From: VFKU01 sp964620045 | Lineage (GTDB): Bacteria > Hydrogenedentota > Hydrogenedentia > Hydrogenedentales > GCA-2746185 | Assembly: GCA_964620045.1 (NCBI GenBank) | Contig: CAZUJL010000019.1 | Location: 14,446 to 78,445, forward strand | Direction: 5' to 3' | DNA length: 64,000 nucleotides | Part shown: positions 1 through 8,081 of the stretch, piece after piece | Numbering within the stretch: the stretch's first letter is position 1 | Layout: the number at the start of each line of letters is the position of its first letter | The notes under the pieces: generated by a model | Seen by the model: the letters and a program-made list of their open reading frames with translations, nothing else | Told to the model about the DNA's origin: nothing | Databases searched by the model: none | Program-made: the position numbers and the translations under genes

Positions 1-953
1 TTGGCCTCGACCAGGTGCACATCGGCGCGGAGCTGCGGCGTGAGCACATACTTACCGCTGTTTCCGGCCTCGACCAGGTGAATCGAACCGAAGCACACGA
101 TAATGAGCACTTCATCGCCCTCGTTCAGCGTGAAGTGGTCCTTAATGAACAGGCGGCCGTTGGCCGTCAGGTGGACGTTGGTGATCACGGTGTTGGGATC
201 GGACTTCAATACAAGCCGCGGGTTGGCGATGCGAATCACGACCCGGCAATACTCGCCCGCCGGGATGTCCACCGACGAGAGCACTTCGGACAACTCGGTC
301 AGATCGAGCACGTTGACGTCGACCGAACCTTCAAACACCGTCTCGTGGCCGCCGTCGCCTTCGCCCGTGCCGCCGCCCATATTTTCGGCATCTTCCACAT
401 GAACGACGCCGCTCATGCCGTCGTCAATATCTTCCTCCGTGTCGCTGAAATACGAATAGTCGCCGATGTCCTCGAATACGATTTCAATCACATCGCCAGC
501 CTGGTCCGCGGACTCGTCAAAGTCTGAACCGGCGTTAAGATCGCCAATAAGACCGCTGGTGATCGTATGGAAGGTGTCTTCAGTCCACACCCAGCGCACC
601 GTGCCGCCTTGCGCGATCGACACAGACTGGGGATCGAACTCGTTGTCGCGCACGAGCACGGTTTCCAGATCGCCGGCGTTGTTGTCGTCACCGTTGCAAC
701 GCTGCAGCTCGACTTCCGTTACCGTCACGAACAGACTTTCAATGTCTTCGACGGGCACGGGTCCGCCGCCTTGTCCGCGAACCACGACGGCATCCGCCGA
801 GCGCGTCCCCGCATCGGCCGAGAACAGAATTGTGGCGCGGGCAGTTCCGGTACCATCGCCGCCTCCGCCGCCTCCACCACCGCCGCACGCTGCCAACAGC
901 AGCGCCAGTCCCGTACAAAAAATGACACGAGTAACAACACGAGATTTTGACAT
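1..953 (-). CDS. Lipoprotein with DUF4382-like halves flanking a cupredoxin-like segment (3' end outside window)
   Basis: The start codon is the ATG at 951-953, with GGAGG about 9 bases upstream. The reading frame stays open to base 1, so the C-terminus is missing. Residues 1-23 form a lipoprotein signal (hydrophobic stretch ending LLLAAC) followed by a run of nine Gly. Residues 38-85 (ATILFSAD, then VEDIESLFVTVTEVELQR) look like the start of a DUF4382 domain. Residues 100-186 look like a plastocyanin/cupredoxin fold (DNEFDPQSVSIAQGGTVRW, then FHTI). The later part (DIPAGEYCRVVIRI) resembles the second half of DUF4382. In the cupredoxin segment the first His (about 129) and the Met (about 179) are visible, but the usual Cys and second His of the copper site are not. 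HLVEA occurs twice near the truncated end. The protein probably sits on the periplasmic face of a membrane. Function is unknown and the domain names are from memory of the motifs. Confidence 0.8.
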   Translation of the reverse strand, partial: MSKSRVVTRVIFCTGLALLLAACGGGGGGGGGDGTGTARATILFSADAGTRSADAVVVRGQGGGPVPVEDIESLFVTVTEVELQRCNGDDNNAGDLETVLVRDNEFDPQSVSIAQGGTVRWVWTEDTFHTITSGLIGDLNAGSDFDESADQAGDVIEIVFEDIGDYSYFSDTEEDIDDGMSGVVHVEDAENMGGGTGEGDGGHETVFEGSVDVNVLDLTELSEVLSSVDIPAGEYCRVVIRIANPRLVLKSDPNTVITNVHLTANGRLFIKDHFTLNEGDEVLIIVCFGSIHLVEAGNSGKYVLTPQLRADVHLVEA

Positions 954-1186
954 TACCGCAGCCTCCACAACTGCAGACGACCCTGACCTAAATATCTTCA
1001 AAAAAAGCCGAACTCGGCAGCCAAGTGTAAAGAATATCAAACAATAGGGATTTAAGCCATATAATTTCGCTATTTCAGGGCTACGCTAGCGAAACCGTGA
1101 CTGGGGACGGACGGGCCAACCCTCGGTTTGTCAGCCGAGAAGAACAGTTGCCCACGCGAAAAGCGCCGCCGAATAGAGTCCGGGCC

Positions 1187-1675
1187 TTATACGCCTTTGA
1201 GCTTCGCGCGCAGCCGCTCCAGCACCAGCGGCGGCAGGAAGGGGCTCACATCGCCGCCCAACATCGCAATTTCCTTCACCAGCCGGCTGCTGATAAACAT
1301 GTATTCCTCGCTCGGCATCAGGATGAGCGTGTCGCATTCCGGCCGCATTTTTCGGTTCGTGGCCGCCATGGTGAGTTCGTATTCAAAGTCCGAAATCGCG
1401 CGCAGGCCGCGCACAAGTGCGTGTGCGCCGTTGTCACGCGCGAAATCAACCGTCAGACCGGTGAAGTGGTCGATCTTGACGTTGGGAATGTCTTTCGTGA
1501 TCGCGCGCAGCATGTCCTTGCGTTCGTCAGTCATGAACATGCCGTGCTTGTCGGTGTTGCGCGCCACCGCGACAATCAGATAATCGAACAACTTCGCGGC
1601 GCGGCGGATCATGTCCAAATGACCAAAGGTCGGCGGATCGAAACTGCCAGGGTATACGCCAATCCGCTCAGGCAT
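1187..1675 (-). CDS. coaD: Phosphopantetheine adenylyltransferase
   Basis: This enzyme transfers AMP from ATP to 4'-phosphopantetheine, making dephospho-CoA, the penultimate step of CoA synthesis in the cytoplasm. The 162-residue length is normal for the family. The N-terminus carries the nucleotidyltransferase signature GSFDPPTFGHLD with the (T/H)xGH motif. The ISSR motif lies near residue 128 in MFISSRLVKEI, and RGLRAISDFEYE is also conserved. The start is the ATG at 1673-1675, with AAGGAG about 9 bases upstream. That site lies inside the last codons of larC, and the two genes overlap by 8 bp, so translation is probably coupled. No Trp or Asn expansions or missing motifs are seen. Confidence 0.96.
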   Translation of the reverse strand: MPERIGVYPGSFDPPTFGHLDMIRRAAKLFDYLIVAVARNTDKHGMFMTDERKDMLRAITKDIPNVKIDHFTGLTVDFARDNGAHALVRGLRAISDFEYELTMAATNRKMRPECDTLILMPSEEYMFISSRLVKEIAMLGGDVSPFLPPLVLERLRAKLKGV

Positions 1676-2855
1676 TCGTCCATTCTCCTTTGATCGCTGC
1701 CGCGCGGGCCGCATCATACACATCGCGCACGGCCACATGCGCGGCCTCGGCCACACGCGTACATTCGTCGAATTCCGGCGCCACGTTGGCCACCGCGCCA
1801 TCGCGCAGGCCCACCTTCACGCGCACCGCGCCCCACGGCGTCTGCACCGACTTGAACGCGCGATCCATGCAAATCCGCTCTTCGCGGCGGATCCGCATGC
1901 CGAGCGTGGACGACCCGCGAAACAACGCATCGGCCACTTTCTCGGTCGAGGCGTCGTCCACCATCGCGGTCACCATATAGGCCGGGCGGCCCTTCTTGCC
2001 CAAAATCGGCGTCAGAAACGCGTCGCGCGCCCCGGCATCGAGCAGGCTTTTCACCAACGGAGGCAAAAGCTCCGGATTCATATCGTCAATATTCGCTTCG
2101 ACAATCGTGACCGTCTCGGTCGCGCTCGAAATGCCGACCGCCTCGCCCAGCATCACGCGCAGCACATTCGGCCGATCCGGCAAATCGCGCGTACCGCTAC
2201 CCGCGCCCACGGTGTCGATCGCCATCGCCGGCTGCGGACCGAACTTCTGAGCCAACTGCGCGATCAGTGCCGCTCCCGTCGGGGTCACCAGTTCGCCTTC
2301 GACCGTCCCGCCGTAGGTCGGCAGCCCCTTGAGCAACAACGCCGTCGCGGGCGCCGGCACCGGCATCACGCCGTGCGCGCATTTCACCGTGCCCGAACCC
2401 ACATGCAGCGGCGAAGATTCGATCCGCTCCGGTTTAATCTGATCGAGCGCGAGGTGCGTGCCCACAATATCGACAATCGAATCCACCGCGCCGACTTCGT
2501 GGAAATGAACCTTCTCCACGGTCGAGCCGTGCACCGTCGCTTCGGCCTCGGCGATGCGGCGGAAGGTTTCCAGGCTCGCCTCGCGCACATGCTGCGGCAG
2601 GTCGCCCTTCTCAATGATCGCCACGATGTGTTTCAGGTGGCGGTGCGGATGGCCCTGCTCCGCGATGTTCACGTGGAACTTCGTGGCCATCACGCCTTTT
2701 TTCTTCACCTTCTCAATCGCGACGTCGTAGCCTTCCACGCCGAGCGACATCAGGCCGTCGCGCACCTTGCCGAAATCCGCGCCGGCATCAATCAGTGCGC
2801 CCACGATCATGTCGCCCGCGGCGCCCGAGAAACAGTCGAAGTACATCGTCTTCAT
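1668..2855 (-). CDS. larC: LarC-type nickel insertion protein for the nickel-pincer cofactor
   Basis: LarC is a CTP-dependent cyclometallase that inserts nickel into pyridinium-3,5-bisthiocarboxylic acid mononucleotide to make the NPN cofactor of lactate racemase and related enzymes. The 395-residue product starts MKTMYFDCFSGAAGDMI, the typical LarC N-terminus, followed by the His-rich segment HPHRHLKHI and by KVHFHEVGAVDSIVD, which are likely metal-binding. EANIDDMNPELL and the C-terminal half match the single-polypeptide form of the family. The ATG overlaps the larB stop as ATGA (4 bp), and the 3' end overlaps coaD by 8 bp. No larA or larE is in the window, so the client enzyme and the sulfur-insertion step must be encoded elsewhere or be absent. 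Confidence 0.92.
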   Translation of the reverse strand: MKTMYFDCFSGAAGDMIVGALIDAGADFGKVRDGLMSLGVEGYDVAIEKVKKKGVMATKFHVNIAEQGHPHRHLKHIVAIIEKGDLPQHVREASLETFRRIAEAEATVHGSTVEKVHFHEVGAVDSIVDIVGTHLALDQIKPERIESSPLHVGSGTVKCAHGVMPVPAPATALLLKGLPTYGGTVEGELVTPTGAALIAQLAQKFGPQPAMAIDTVGAGSGTRDLPDRPNVLRVMLGEAVGISSATETVTIVEANIDDMNPELLPPLVKSLLDAGARDAFLTPILGKKGRPAYMVTAMVDDASTEKVADALFRGSSTLGMRIRREERICMDRAFKSVQTPWGAVRVKVGLRDGAVANVAPEFDECTRVAEAAHVAVRDVYDAARAAAIKGEWTNA

Positions 2856-3616
2856 TTGTTTACTCCCGCGGCCAGCCGGTTGATCAGCGCCGCCTGCACA
2901 CCCGCGCCAAAACCATTGTCGATATTGACGACCGAGACGCCCTCGGCGCACGAATTCAGCATCGCCAGCAGCGCCGCGATTCCGCCAAAGCTCGCGCCGT
3001 AGCCAATGCTCGTCGGCACGGCGATGATCGGCTTGTCCACCAGCCCCGCCACCACGCTCGGCAACGCGCCTTCCATGCCGGCGCAGACAATAATCGCGTT
3101 CGCGCCTTCGAGCGTCTCGCGCTGCCCAAGAATCCGGTGCAATCCCGCCACGCCGACATCGCTCACGCGCTTCACGGCATTGCCGAACATCTCACACGTC
3201 ACCGCCGCTTCCTCGGCAACCGGAAGATCCGAGGTGCCCGCGCAGATGACCGCGACGTAGCCCGGCAGCACATCGCCATTGGACGCGCGCCAGGTAAGTG
3301 TCCGGCCGAGGACATTGTGGGTCATGTCCGGATATTTCTTCAGCACCGCGGCGGCGACTTCGGCCGAGCAACGGCTCGCCAGCACATTCGCGCCGTGCTC
3401 GCGCATGCGGCCGACGATCGCGACGACCTGCTCGGGCGTCTTGCCCTGCGCGAAAATCGTCTCCGGGTGTCCGCGGCGAATCTGCCGGTGATGATCGATT
3501 TTGACGAACCCAAGGTCTTCAAACGGCAGCGCTTTCAGCCGCAACGCCGCCTCTTCGGGCGACACCGCGCCGCGCGACACTTCTTGCATCAGTAGCTTTA
3601 GTTTGGCCTGGTCCAT
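2852..3616 (-). CDS. larB: LarB, pyridinium-3,5-biscarboxylic acid mononucleotide synthase
   Basis: LarB carboxylates and hydrolyses nicotinic acid adenine dinucleotide, the first step of nickel-pincer cofactor synthesis. Its C-terminal half is related to the AIR carboxylase PurE, as seen in VAVICAGTSDLPVAEEA, CAGMEGALPSVVAGL and VPTSIGYGASFGGIAAL. The 254-residue length is full for the family. The start ATG (3614-3616) has AAGGG about 6 bases upstream. It is the first gene of a tight larB-larC-coaD run on the minus strand. Its upstream region lies back to back with the B12 riboswitch leader of btuF, so the 3617-3700 interval probably holds promoters for both directions. No clear -10/-35 pair was identified. 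Confidence 0.93.
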   Translation of the reverse strand: MDQAKLKLLMQEVSRGAVSPEEAALRLKALPFEDLGFVKIDHHRQIRRGHPETIFAQGKTPEQVVAIVGRMREHGANVLASRCSAEVAAAVLKKYPDMTHNVLGRTLTWRASNGDVLPGYVAVICAGTSDLPVAEEAAVTCEMFGNAVKRVSDVGVAGLHRILGQRETLEGANAIIVCAGMEGALPSVVAGLVDKPIIAVPTSIGYGASFGGIAALLAMLNSCAEGVSVVNIDNGFGAGVQAALINRLAAGVNK

Positions 3617-3698
3617 ATCGCCCTTTCGTCGCAGTAAAACACCCTATCCTAAGCAATGGACGCGGGTGAATGAAACTCCGGCGCGGGGTTGATTCTCA

Positions 3699-3866
3699 CG
3701 CGGTATTGTGCGAACCTGCGGGCGTAGGCCTTGGCGCGAGGGAAGCCGGTGCGACTCCGGCGCGGGCCCGCCGCTGTAACCGGCTACGAACGCCGCAATG
3801 CCACTGTGCGCAGGCACGGGAAGGGCGGCCAGTAGGCCACGCCGGAAGCCAGAACACCTCGCCGCG
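3699..3866 (+). promoter_or_regulatory. Cobalamin (AdoCbl-type) riboswitch
   Basis: The leader shows the hallmarks of the B12 element in order: an early stem, GGGAAGCCGGTGCGACTCCG, GCCGCTGTAACCGG, GCCACTG at 3800-3806, GGGAAGG, and the B12 box AGCCAGAACACCTCGCC around 3847-3863. It is oriented towards btuF and is followed by an intrinsic terminator. This fits transcriptional OFF control of B12 uptake when cobalamin is plentiful. The boundaries are estimated by eye. Confidence 0.93.
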
Positions 3867-3932
3867 CACGCGCGCACACCAAGAGGCCGGGCGTCGTGGA
3901 CCATGCCCGGACCGCGGATGAAATACGGCATC

Positions 3933-3967
3933 CCCGGGACCATTTTTGGTTCCGGGTTTTTGTTTTT
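3933..3967 (+). terminator. Riboswitch expression-platform intrinsic terminator
   Basis: A 9-bp stem (CCCGGGACC at 3933-3941 with GGTTCCGGG at 3948-3956, one G-T pair) encloses ATTTTT and is followed by a run of T interrupted once by G. It lies between the B12 aptamer and btuF, so it is the likely regulated terminator. Confidence 0.88.
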
Positions 3968-3970
3968 GTA

Positions 3971-3990
3971 GCGCCGGCTTCCAGCCGGCC
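3971..3990. repeat. Short palindromic repeat of the GGCTTCCAGCC type
   Basis: GCCGGC-TTCCA-GCCGGC forms a hairpin 15 bp before the btuF start codon. A related hairpin with the same TTCCA loop and flanking GTGGCGC-like bases occurs at 28965-28991, so this looks like a dispersed extragenic palindrome. Here it sits within the translation-initiation region of btuF. Confidence 0.55.
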
Positions 3991-4004
3991 GGAAGTAAAC
4001 GCCG

Positions 4005-4919
4005 ATGCGTCCGTTAAAGGCCTTTCCGATCGCCCTGCTCGTCTTCGCAGGCATCGTCGCATTGCGCTCCTTCTTTGGATCGGAACAGGCCCCCGCACCC
4101 GCCATGCCCGCCGACCCGAAGCGCATCGTATCGCTCGCCCCGAGCATCACCGAGAGCCTATTCGCCCTCGGCCTGGGCGATCGCGTCGTCGGCGTCACGC
4201 GCTACTGCGAATACCCGCCGGAAGCAAAGACCCGCGCGATCGTCGGCGGATTCGTCGATCCGAACTACGAAGCCATCGTGAAGCTCAAGCCGGATCTCGT
4301 CGCGCTGCTGGTGATTCACGACGAAGCCAAGGCGAAGCTGGCGGGATTGCAAATCCCCGTGCTGGCCGTGGACCACCGCACGATCCCCGGCATCCTCGAC
4401 TCATTCATCCAACTCGCGGATCGCTGCGGCGCGCGCGACCGCGGAGTGCAGCTTGCCGCGCAATGCCAGGCGCGCATGGACGTCGTCGAACGCAAGACGC
4501 GCGATCTGCCACGCCCGCGCGTGCTCATCTCCTCCGCGCGCGAATTCGGCACGGGCCGCATTGAAAGCGTCTACGCCGCCGGGCGCAACCAGTGGCACGA
4601 CGAACTCATCCACCTCGCCGGCGGCGAGAACGCCTACCCCGACGACGGCATCGCGTTCCCGGAAATCAGCCCCGAAGGCATCCTGCGGATCAATCCCGAT
4701 GTGATCATCGAACTCGCGCCGAAGGCCGAGACCGGCAACTACACCAAGGAACAGATCGTCGCCGAGTGGGATTCCGTTCCCGGATTGCGCGCCGCGCAGG
4801 AAAAGCGCATCTACATCCTGAACGGCGATTACGTCGGCCTGCCGGGCCCGCGCTTCGTACAGCTTCTGGAAGACATCGCGCGCGCGCTGCATCCCGAAGC
4901 AGACTGGAATGCGCCGTGA
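4005..4919 (+). CDS. btuF: Vitamin B12 ABC transporter, periplasmic binding protein
   Basis: This is the substrate-binding component that captures cobalamin in the periplasm and delivers it to BtuCD. The 304-residue product begins with a membrane anchor or signal (residues 5-22, PIALLVFAGIVALRS) and then has the class III (Fe-siderophore/B12) binding-protein fold: RIVSLAPSITESLFALGLGD, VGVTRYCEYPPEA, VGGFVDPNYEAIVKLKPDLV, and the C-terminal lobe with AGGENAYPDDG. There is no lipobox Cys, so it is either cleaved or stays N-terminally anchored. It is the first gene of btuF-btuD-btuC downstream of a B12 riboswitch, which supports cobalamin or a corrinoid as the ligand rather than a siderophore. 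Its stop overlaps the btuD GTG start by 4 bp. Confidence 0.9.
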   Translation: MRPLKAFPIALLVFAGIVALRSFFGSEQAPAPAMPADPKRIVSLAPSITESLFALGLGDRVVGVTRYCEYPPEAKTRAIVGGFVDPNYEAIVKLKPDLVALLVIHDEAKAKLAGLQIPVLAVDHRTIPGILDSFIQLADRCGARDRGVQLAAQCQARMDVVERKTRDLPRPRVLISSAREFGTGRIESVYAAGRNQWHDELIHLAGGENAYPDDGIAFPEISPEGILRINPDVIIELAPKAETGNYTKEQIVAEWDSVPGLRAAQEKRIYILNGDYVGLPGPRFVQLLEDIARALHPEADWNAP

Positions 4920-5701
4920 GCGCTGCCATTCGTGTCGACAACTTGGTGTGCCGCCTCGGCGGACGCGCCGTGCTCGATGGCGTGTCGCTGGAAATTCCCG
5001 AGCGTAGCAGCGTCGCGATCCTCGGCCCAAACGGCGCGGGAAAGACTACGCTGCTCAAATCCATCACGCGGATCGTGAAGTTTTCTTCCGGTTCGATCGA
5101 TATCCTCGGCAAAAACACATCTCGCTATTCACAACGCGACCTCGCGCGCGTGCTCAGTTATGTGCCGCAGGCCGACGCACGCTATCTCCCGTTTCGTGTC
5201 TCCGAATTCGTGATGCTCGGCCGCTACCCGCATCTCAGTCCGTTCTCGACGCTGACGCCGCAAGATCGCATCGCCGCCGATGCCGCCATGGATCGCACGG
5301 GCACGCGCGAGTTCGCCGAGCGGCCCATCGACACGCTCAGCGGCGGAGAACGCCAACGCGTGTTCATCGCAGCCGCGCTCGCGCAGGGCGCCCGCATCCT
5401 GTTGCTCGACGAGCCGGCCACCTTCCTGGACTACAAGCACCAGGTCGAAGTGCTCGAATTGCTGCGCCGGCTGAACCGCGACGAAGGCGTCACGCTCGTC
5501 AGCGTCACGCACGACGCCAACAACGCCGCGCGCCTGGGCGATCAGGCCATTGCGCTCAAGACCGGCCGCGTTCATTTCTCGGGCACCGTGCCCGCGCTGC
5601 TGGCCGACGGCGTGCTCGAAAGTGTGTTCGACACGCCCTTTGATCGCATCGAGGCCGGCGCCGGCGAAACGCTCATCCGTGCGCGCGAGGCCGTGCGATG
5701 A
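4916..5701 (+). CDS. btuD: Vitamin B12 ABC transporter, ATP-binding protein
   Basis: This is the ATPase that drives cobalamin import. The 261-residue product starts at a GTG (4916-4918) that overlaps the btuF stop as GTGA. Walker A is GPNGAGKTT (residues 38-46), the Q-loop lies in SYVPQAD, the signature is LSGGERQR, Walker B is ILLLDEP, and the switch His is in SVTHD. The FecE/BtuD-type segment MLGRYPHLSPF is present. The 3' end overlaps btuC by 4 bp (ATGA). Family membership is certain. The B12 assignment rests on the riboswitch and on neighbouring btuF. Confidence 0.92.
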   Translation: MSAAIRVDNLVCRLGGRAVLDGVSLEIPERSSVAILGPNGAGKTTLLKSITRIVKFSSGSIDILGKNTSRYSQRDLARVLSYVPQADARYLPFRVSEFVMLGRYPHLSPFSTLTPQDRIAADAAMDRTGTREFAERPIDTLSGGERQRVFIAAALAQGARILLLDEPATFLDYKHQVEVLELLRRLNRDEGVTLVSVTHDANNAARLGDQAIALKTGRVHFSGTVPALLADGVLESVFDTPFDRIEAGAGETLIRAREAVR

Positions 5702-6681
5702 AAAAGAACGCGCTGATTGTCTTTGCGCTCGTCGCCGCGATCATCACGTTTGCCGCGCCCTTCGTCGGCGCCGACGGCTTCTCGTTCGACGGCCTGCGCG
5801 GCGAAGGCGTCGAGGCACAGGTGCTGCACGAACTCCGCATCCCGCGCGTGATCGCCGCCTTTGTCGCCGGGATCGTTCTCTCGCTCAGCGGCATGGCCTT
5901 CCAGGCGCTGTTCCGTAATCCGCTCGCGACGCCGTTCACGCTCGGCGTCTCCAGCGGCGCATCCTTCGGCGCGGCGCTCGCACTGAATCTCGGTTTCACC
6001 GGCGCATTCCTCGGCGTGAACATCCCCGCGCTCGCGGCTTTCGGCGGCGCGCTGTTCTCAACCGGCCTCGTCTACGGCCTCACCTATCTGCGCGGCGGAT
6101 TCTCGACAGCGACCTTGCTGCTCGCGGGCGTGGCCGTCTCCTTCTTCTTCTCCAGCCTGATTCTCTTCGTGCAATACACCGCCGATGTGTACAACGCGTT
6201 TCGCATGCTGCGCTGGGTGATGGGCGGGCTCGCTGTGGTGGACTACGATTCCATCTGGACCATGTTGCCCTTCGCGGTCGCCGGCGGCGCGCTGATCGTG
6301 TTGTCGCGCCACGAGCTGAACCTGCTGCTGCTCGGCGATGACCTCGCCACAAGCCGCGGCGTCGATGTGCCGCGCGTGAAACTCGTCCTCTTCTTCACGG
6401 TCTCGCTCATGGTCGGCGGCGTCGTAGCGGTCTGCGGGCCGATCGGCTTCGTCGGCATGATGGTGCCGCACATGTGCCGCCTGATGGTGGGCCACGATCA
6501 CCGCCTGCTCGCGCCGGTCTCCGCGCTCTTCGGCGGCGCGTTCCTCGTCGCCTGCGACACCGCCGCGCGCATCGTGCTCGCCCCCGCGGAGCTCCCGGTC
6601 GGCGTAGTGACCGCGCTGCTCGGCGGCCCGTTCTTCCTCTGGCTATTGCTCAGCGGCAGTGAGCAGCGGAATTTGGCGTAG
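5698..6681 (+). CDS. btuC: Vitamin B12 ABC transporter, FecCD-family permease
   Basis: This is the inner-membrane permease subunit. The 327-residue product is near the usual family length (about 330), which has ten membrane helices. Conserved FecCD/BtuC segments are visible: RIPRVIAAFVAGIVLSLSGM, FRNPLATPFTLGVSSGASFGA, and the cytoplasmic coupling loop around DDLATSRGVDVPRVK. GPIGFVGMMVPHMCR is also conserved. The ATG overlaps the btuD stop by 4 bp, completing the F-D-C operon. The stop is only 2 bp from the stop of the convergent barrel-protein gene on the minus strand, and no terminator is visible between them. No TonB-dependent outer-membrane receptor (BtuB) is in the window. Confidence 0.92.
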   Translation: MKKNALIVFALVAAIITFAAPFVGADGFSFDGLRGEGVEAQVLHELRIPRVIAAFVAGIVLSLSGMAFQALFRNPLATPFTLGVSSGASFGAALALNLGFTGAFLGVNIPALAAFGGALFSTGLVYGLTYLRGGFSTATLLLAGVAVSFFFSSLILFVQYTADVYNAFRMLRWVMGGLAVVDYDSIWTMLPFAVAGGALIVLSRHELNLLLLGDDLATSRGVDVPRVKLVLFFTVSLMVGGVVAVCGPIGFVGMMVPHMCRLMVGHDHRLLAPVSALFGGAFLVACDTAARIVLAPAELPVGVVTALLGGPFFLWLLLSGSEQRNLA

Positions 6682-6683
6682 CC

Positions 6684-8081
6684 TCACGATCCGAAGCTGT
6701 ATTCGAACCCGAACACCACCCGGCTCGCTTCTTCGAATTCGCCGAACAGCCCGTTCTTCGTGCCGTAAAACAGATCAACGCCCGCCCAAATGTCGACGCC
6801 CGTCGCGAGTTCGTATTTGATCTTCGGCCGCACGAAGCCGTCGTTGTTGTTCAGGTTGTGCACCCAGATGCCCGAAATCACCAGCGCGTCGTTCATCAAA
6901 TCCCGCTGCGCCAGGAACGAGATTGTATTTTCGACCGGATCGCGCAGCATCTCGTCGCCGGAATCGGTCAGGATGCTCTGGAAAAACTGAAAACTCAGTA
7001 CGGTCTCGCCGAATCCAAACCAGTCGAGACCAATCACATACGAAAAATCGCCGGACTCGATCACGCCGTCGCTGTCCGTGGCGTCCTCGGTCGGGAAAAA
7101 GCGCGAGGTGCTGTAGCCCACCTCGCCGCGCAGCGTGAGCTCTCCGAAGGCATTGCTGAAGGTACCGCCAATGAGGTGCGTGCGCTCGTATTCCGGACTC
7201 ACCGTCACCAGCGGCGTCGGCCCCGTCAAATCAATCTCGCGGTACAGCGCCGGGATATCTTCAAAGTGGTAGAAATAATTGATCGTGAAGTCCCACCCCT
7301 TCGCGAAACCTGACAAGCGCAGACCAATGTCGCTATCGGTAATCGGGTTATCCGGGCGATTCGGATCGCGCGTAATTAGGTCCACGCCATCCGGTACATC
7401 GGGCACCTGCGACGTGAACTCAAACGGCGAGCCTTCTTCCGGCAGGTCGTGGTAGGTCAGATCCGGAATCCACAGCATCTGCAGCGTCGTGTTCTTAATC
7501 GGAAATTCGGCGTTGAGCATCCACGTCGGGATGCGCGAATCGTCGAAATCGTCCAGCACGAACTCGCGGAAGTCCTGCGGATTCACGACGTCGAGCACCT
7601 TGAGCCCGTCCGCCTTGCCCCACACGACCTGCTGCTTGCCGATCGTGAGGTACGCGTGGTCCCCGGCCTCCGTGCGCACGTACAACTCGCGCAGTTCCAC
7701 CTCCAGCGGGTCGCCGATCAACCCAAGACGGCTCGGGCCTGCGCGCTCCGGTTGCTCAGGCCGATCAGGGTACAGTTCATCCACCGGATCCAGCCGCAGC
7801 CGCGGCACAAACGTCAGGTCCCACTCCTCGCCCAACTGCACTTCAATATCCGGTTGCAGGATCGTCTCGAACTTTTGCGGGTCGCCGTCCTGCGTTTCGA
7901 TAGCCGACTCGGATTCGATTGTCCCGCTGACATAGGTCCGTTCCTTGATGCGCTGCCAGAATCCCAGCGCAGCCCGCGGGGACTCCGTGGATTCTTCTTG
8001 AGCAGACACAACGGAGTGAAATACACATACAAAAAGAACCGTCGCTGGGAGGGCGAGTGTCCTCACGAGCCGCATTCTCAA
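6684..8081 (-). CDS. DUF1302-like outer-membrane beta-barrel protein
   Basis: The 465-residue product has a signal peptide ending around VVSAQ. Its body alternates polar and aromatic residues as expected of an outer-membrane barrel and ends in a terminal aromatic strand (VVFGFEYSFGS). The segment IGKQQVVWGKADGLKVLD followed by NPQDFREF is characteristic of DUF1302-type proteins, which are often encoded beside a LolA-like protein and an MMPL/RND exporter. The LolA-like partner is immediately upstream (4-bp overlap), but no RND pump is nearby. A likely role is lipid or hydrophobic compound movement across the envelope, which is inference. The first codons (8046-8081) overlap a dispersed repeat also seen at 51796-51820, so the signal peptide start appears to be repeat-derived. 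The alternative start at Met3 is equally possible. Confidence 0.8.
   Translation of the reverse strand: MRMRLVRTLALPATVLFVCVFHSVVSAQEESTESPRAALGFWQRIKERTYVSGTIESESAIETQDGDPQKFETILQPDIEVQLGEEWDLTFVPRLRLDPVDELYPDRPEQPERAGPSRLGLIGDPLEVELRELYVRTEAGDHAYLTIGKQQVVWGKADGLKVLDVVNPQDFREFVLDDFDDSRIPTWMLNAEFPIKNTTLQMLWIPDLTYHDLPEEGSPFEFTSQVPDVPDGVDLITRDPNRPDNPITDSDIGLRLSGFAKGWDFTINYFYHFEDIPALYREIDLTGPTPLVTVSPEYERTHLIGGTFSNAFGELTLRGEVGYSTSRFFPTEDATDSDGVIESGDFSYVIGLDWFGFGETVLSFQFFQSILTDSGDEMLRDPVENTISFLAQRDLMNDALVISGIWVHNLNNNDGFVRPKIKYELATGVDIWAGVDLFYGTKNGLFGEFEEASRVVFGFEYSFGS
8046..8070. repeat. Dispersed repeat copy overlapping the 5' end of the barrel gene
   Basis: TGGGAGGGCGAGTGTCCTCACGAGC matches 21 of 25 bases of 51796-51820, which lies in an intergenic region after the copper ATPase. 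Here it is inside coding sequence and supplies part of the signal peptide. Confidence 0.55.

Noticed and set aside
1737..3002. Open frame of 421 codons opposite larC
   Set aside because: LarC motifs are on the minus strand; the plus-strand product is Arg/His-rich and has no family pattern.
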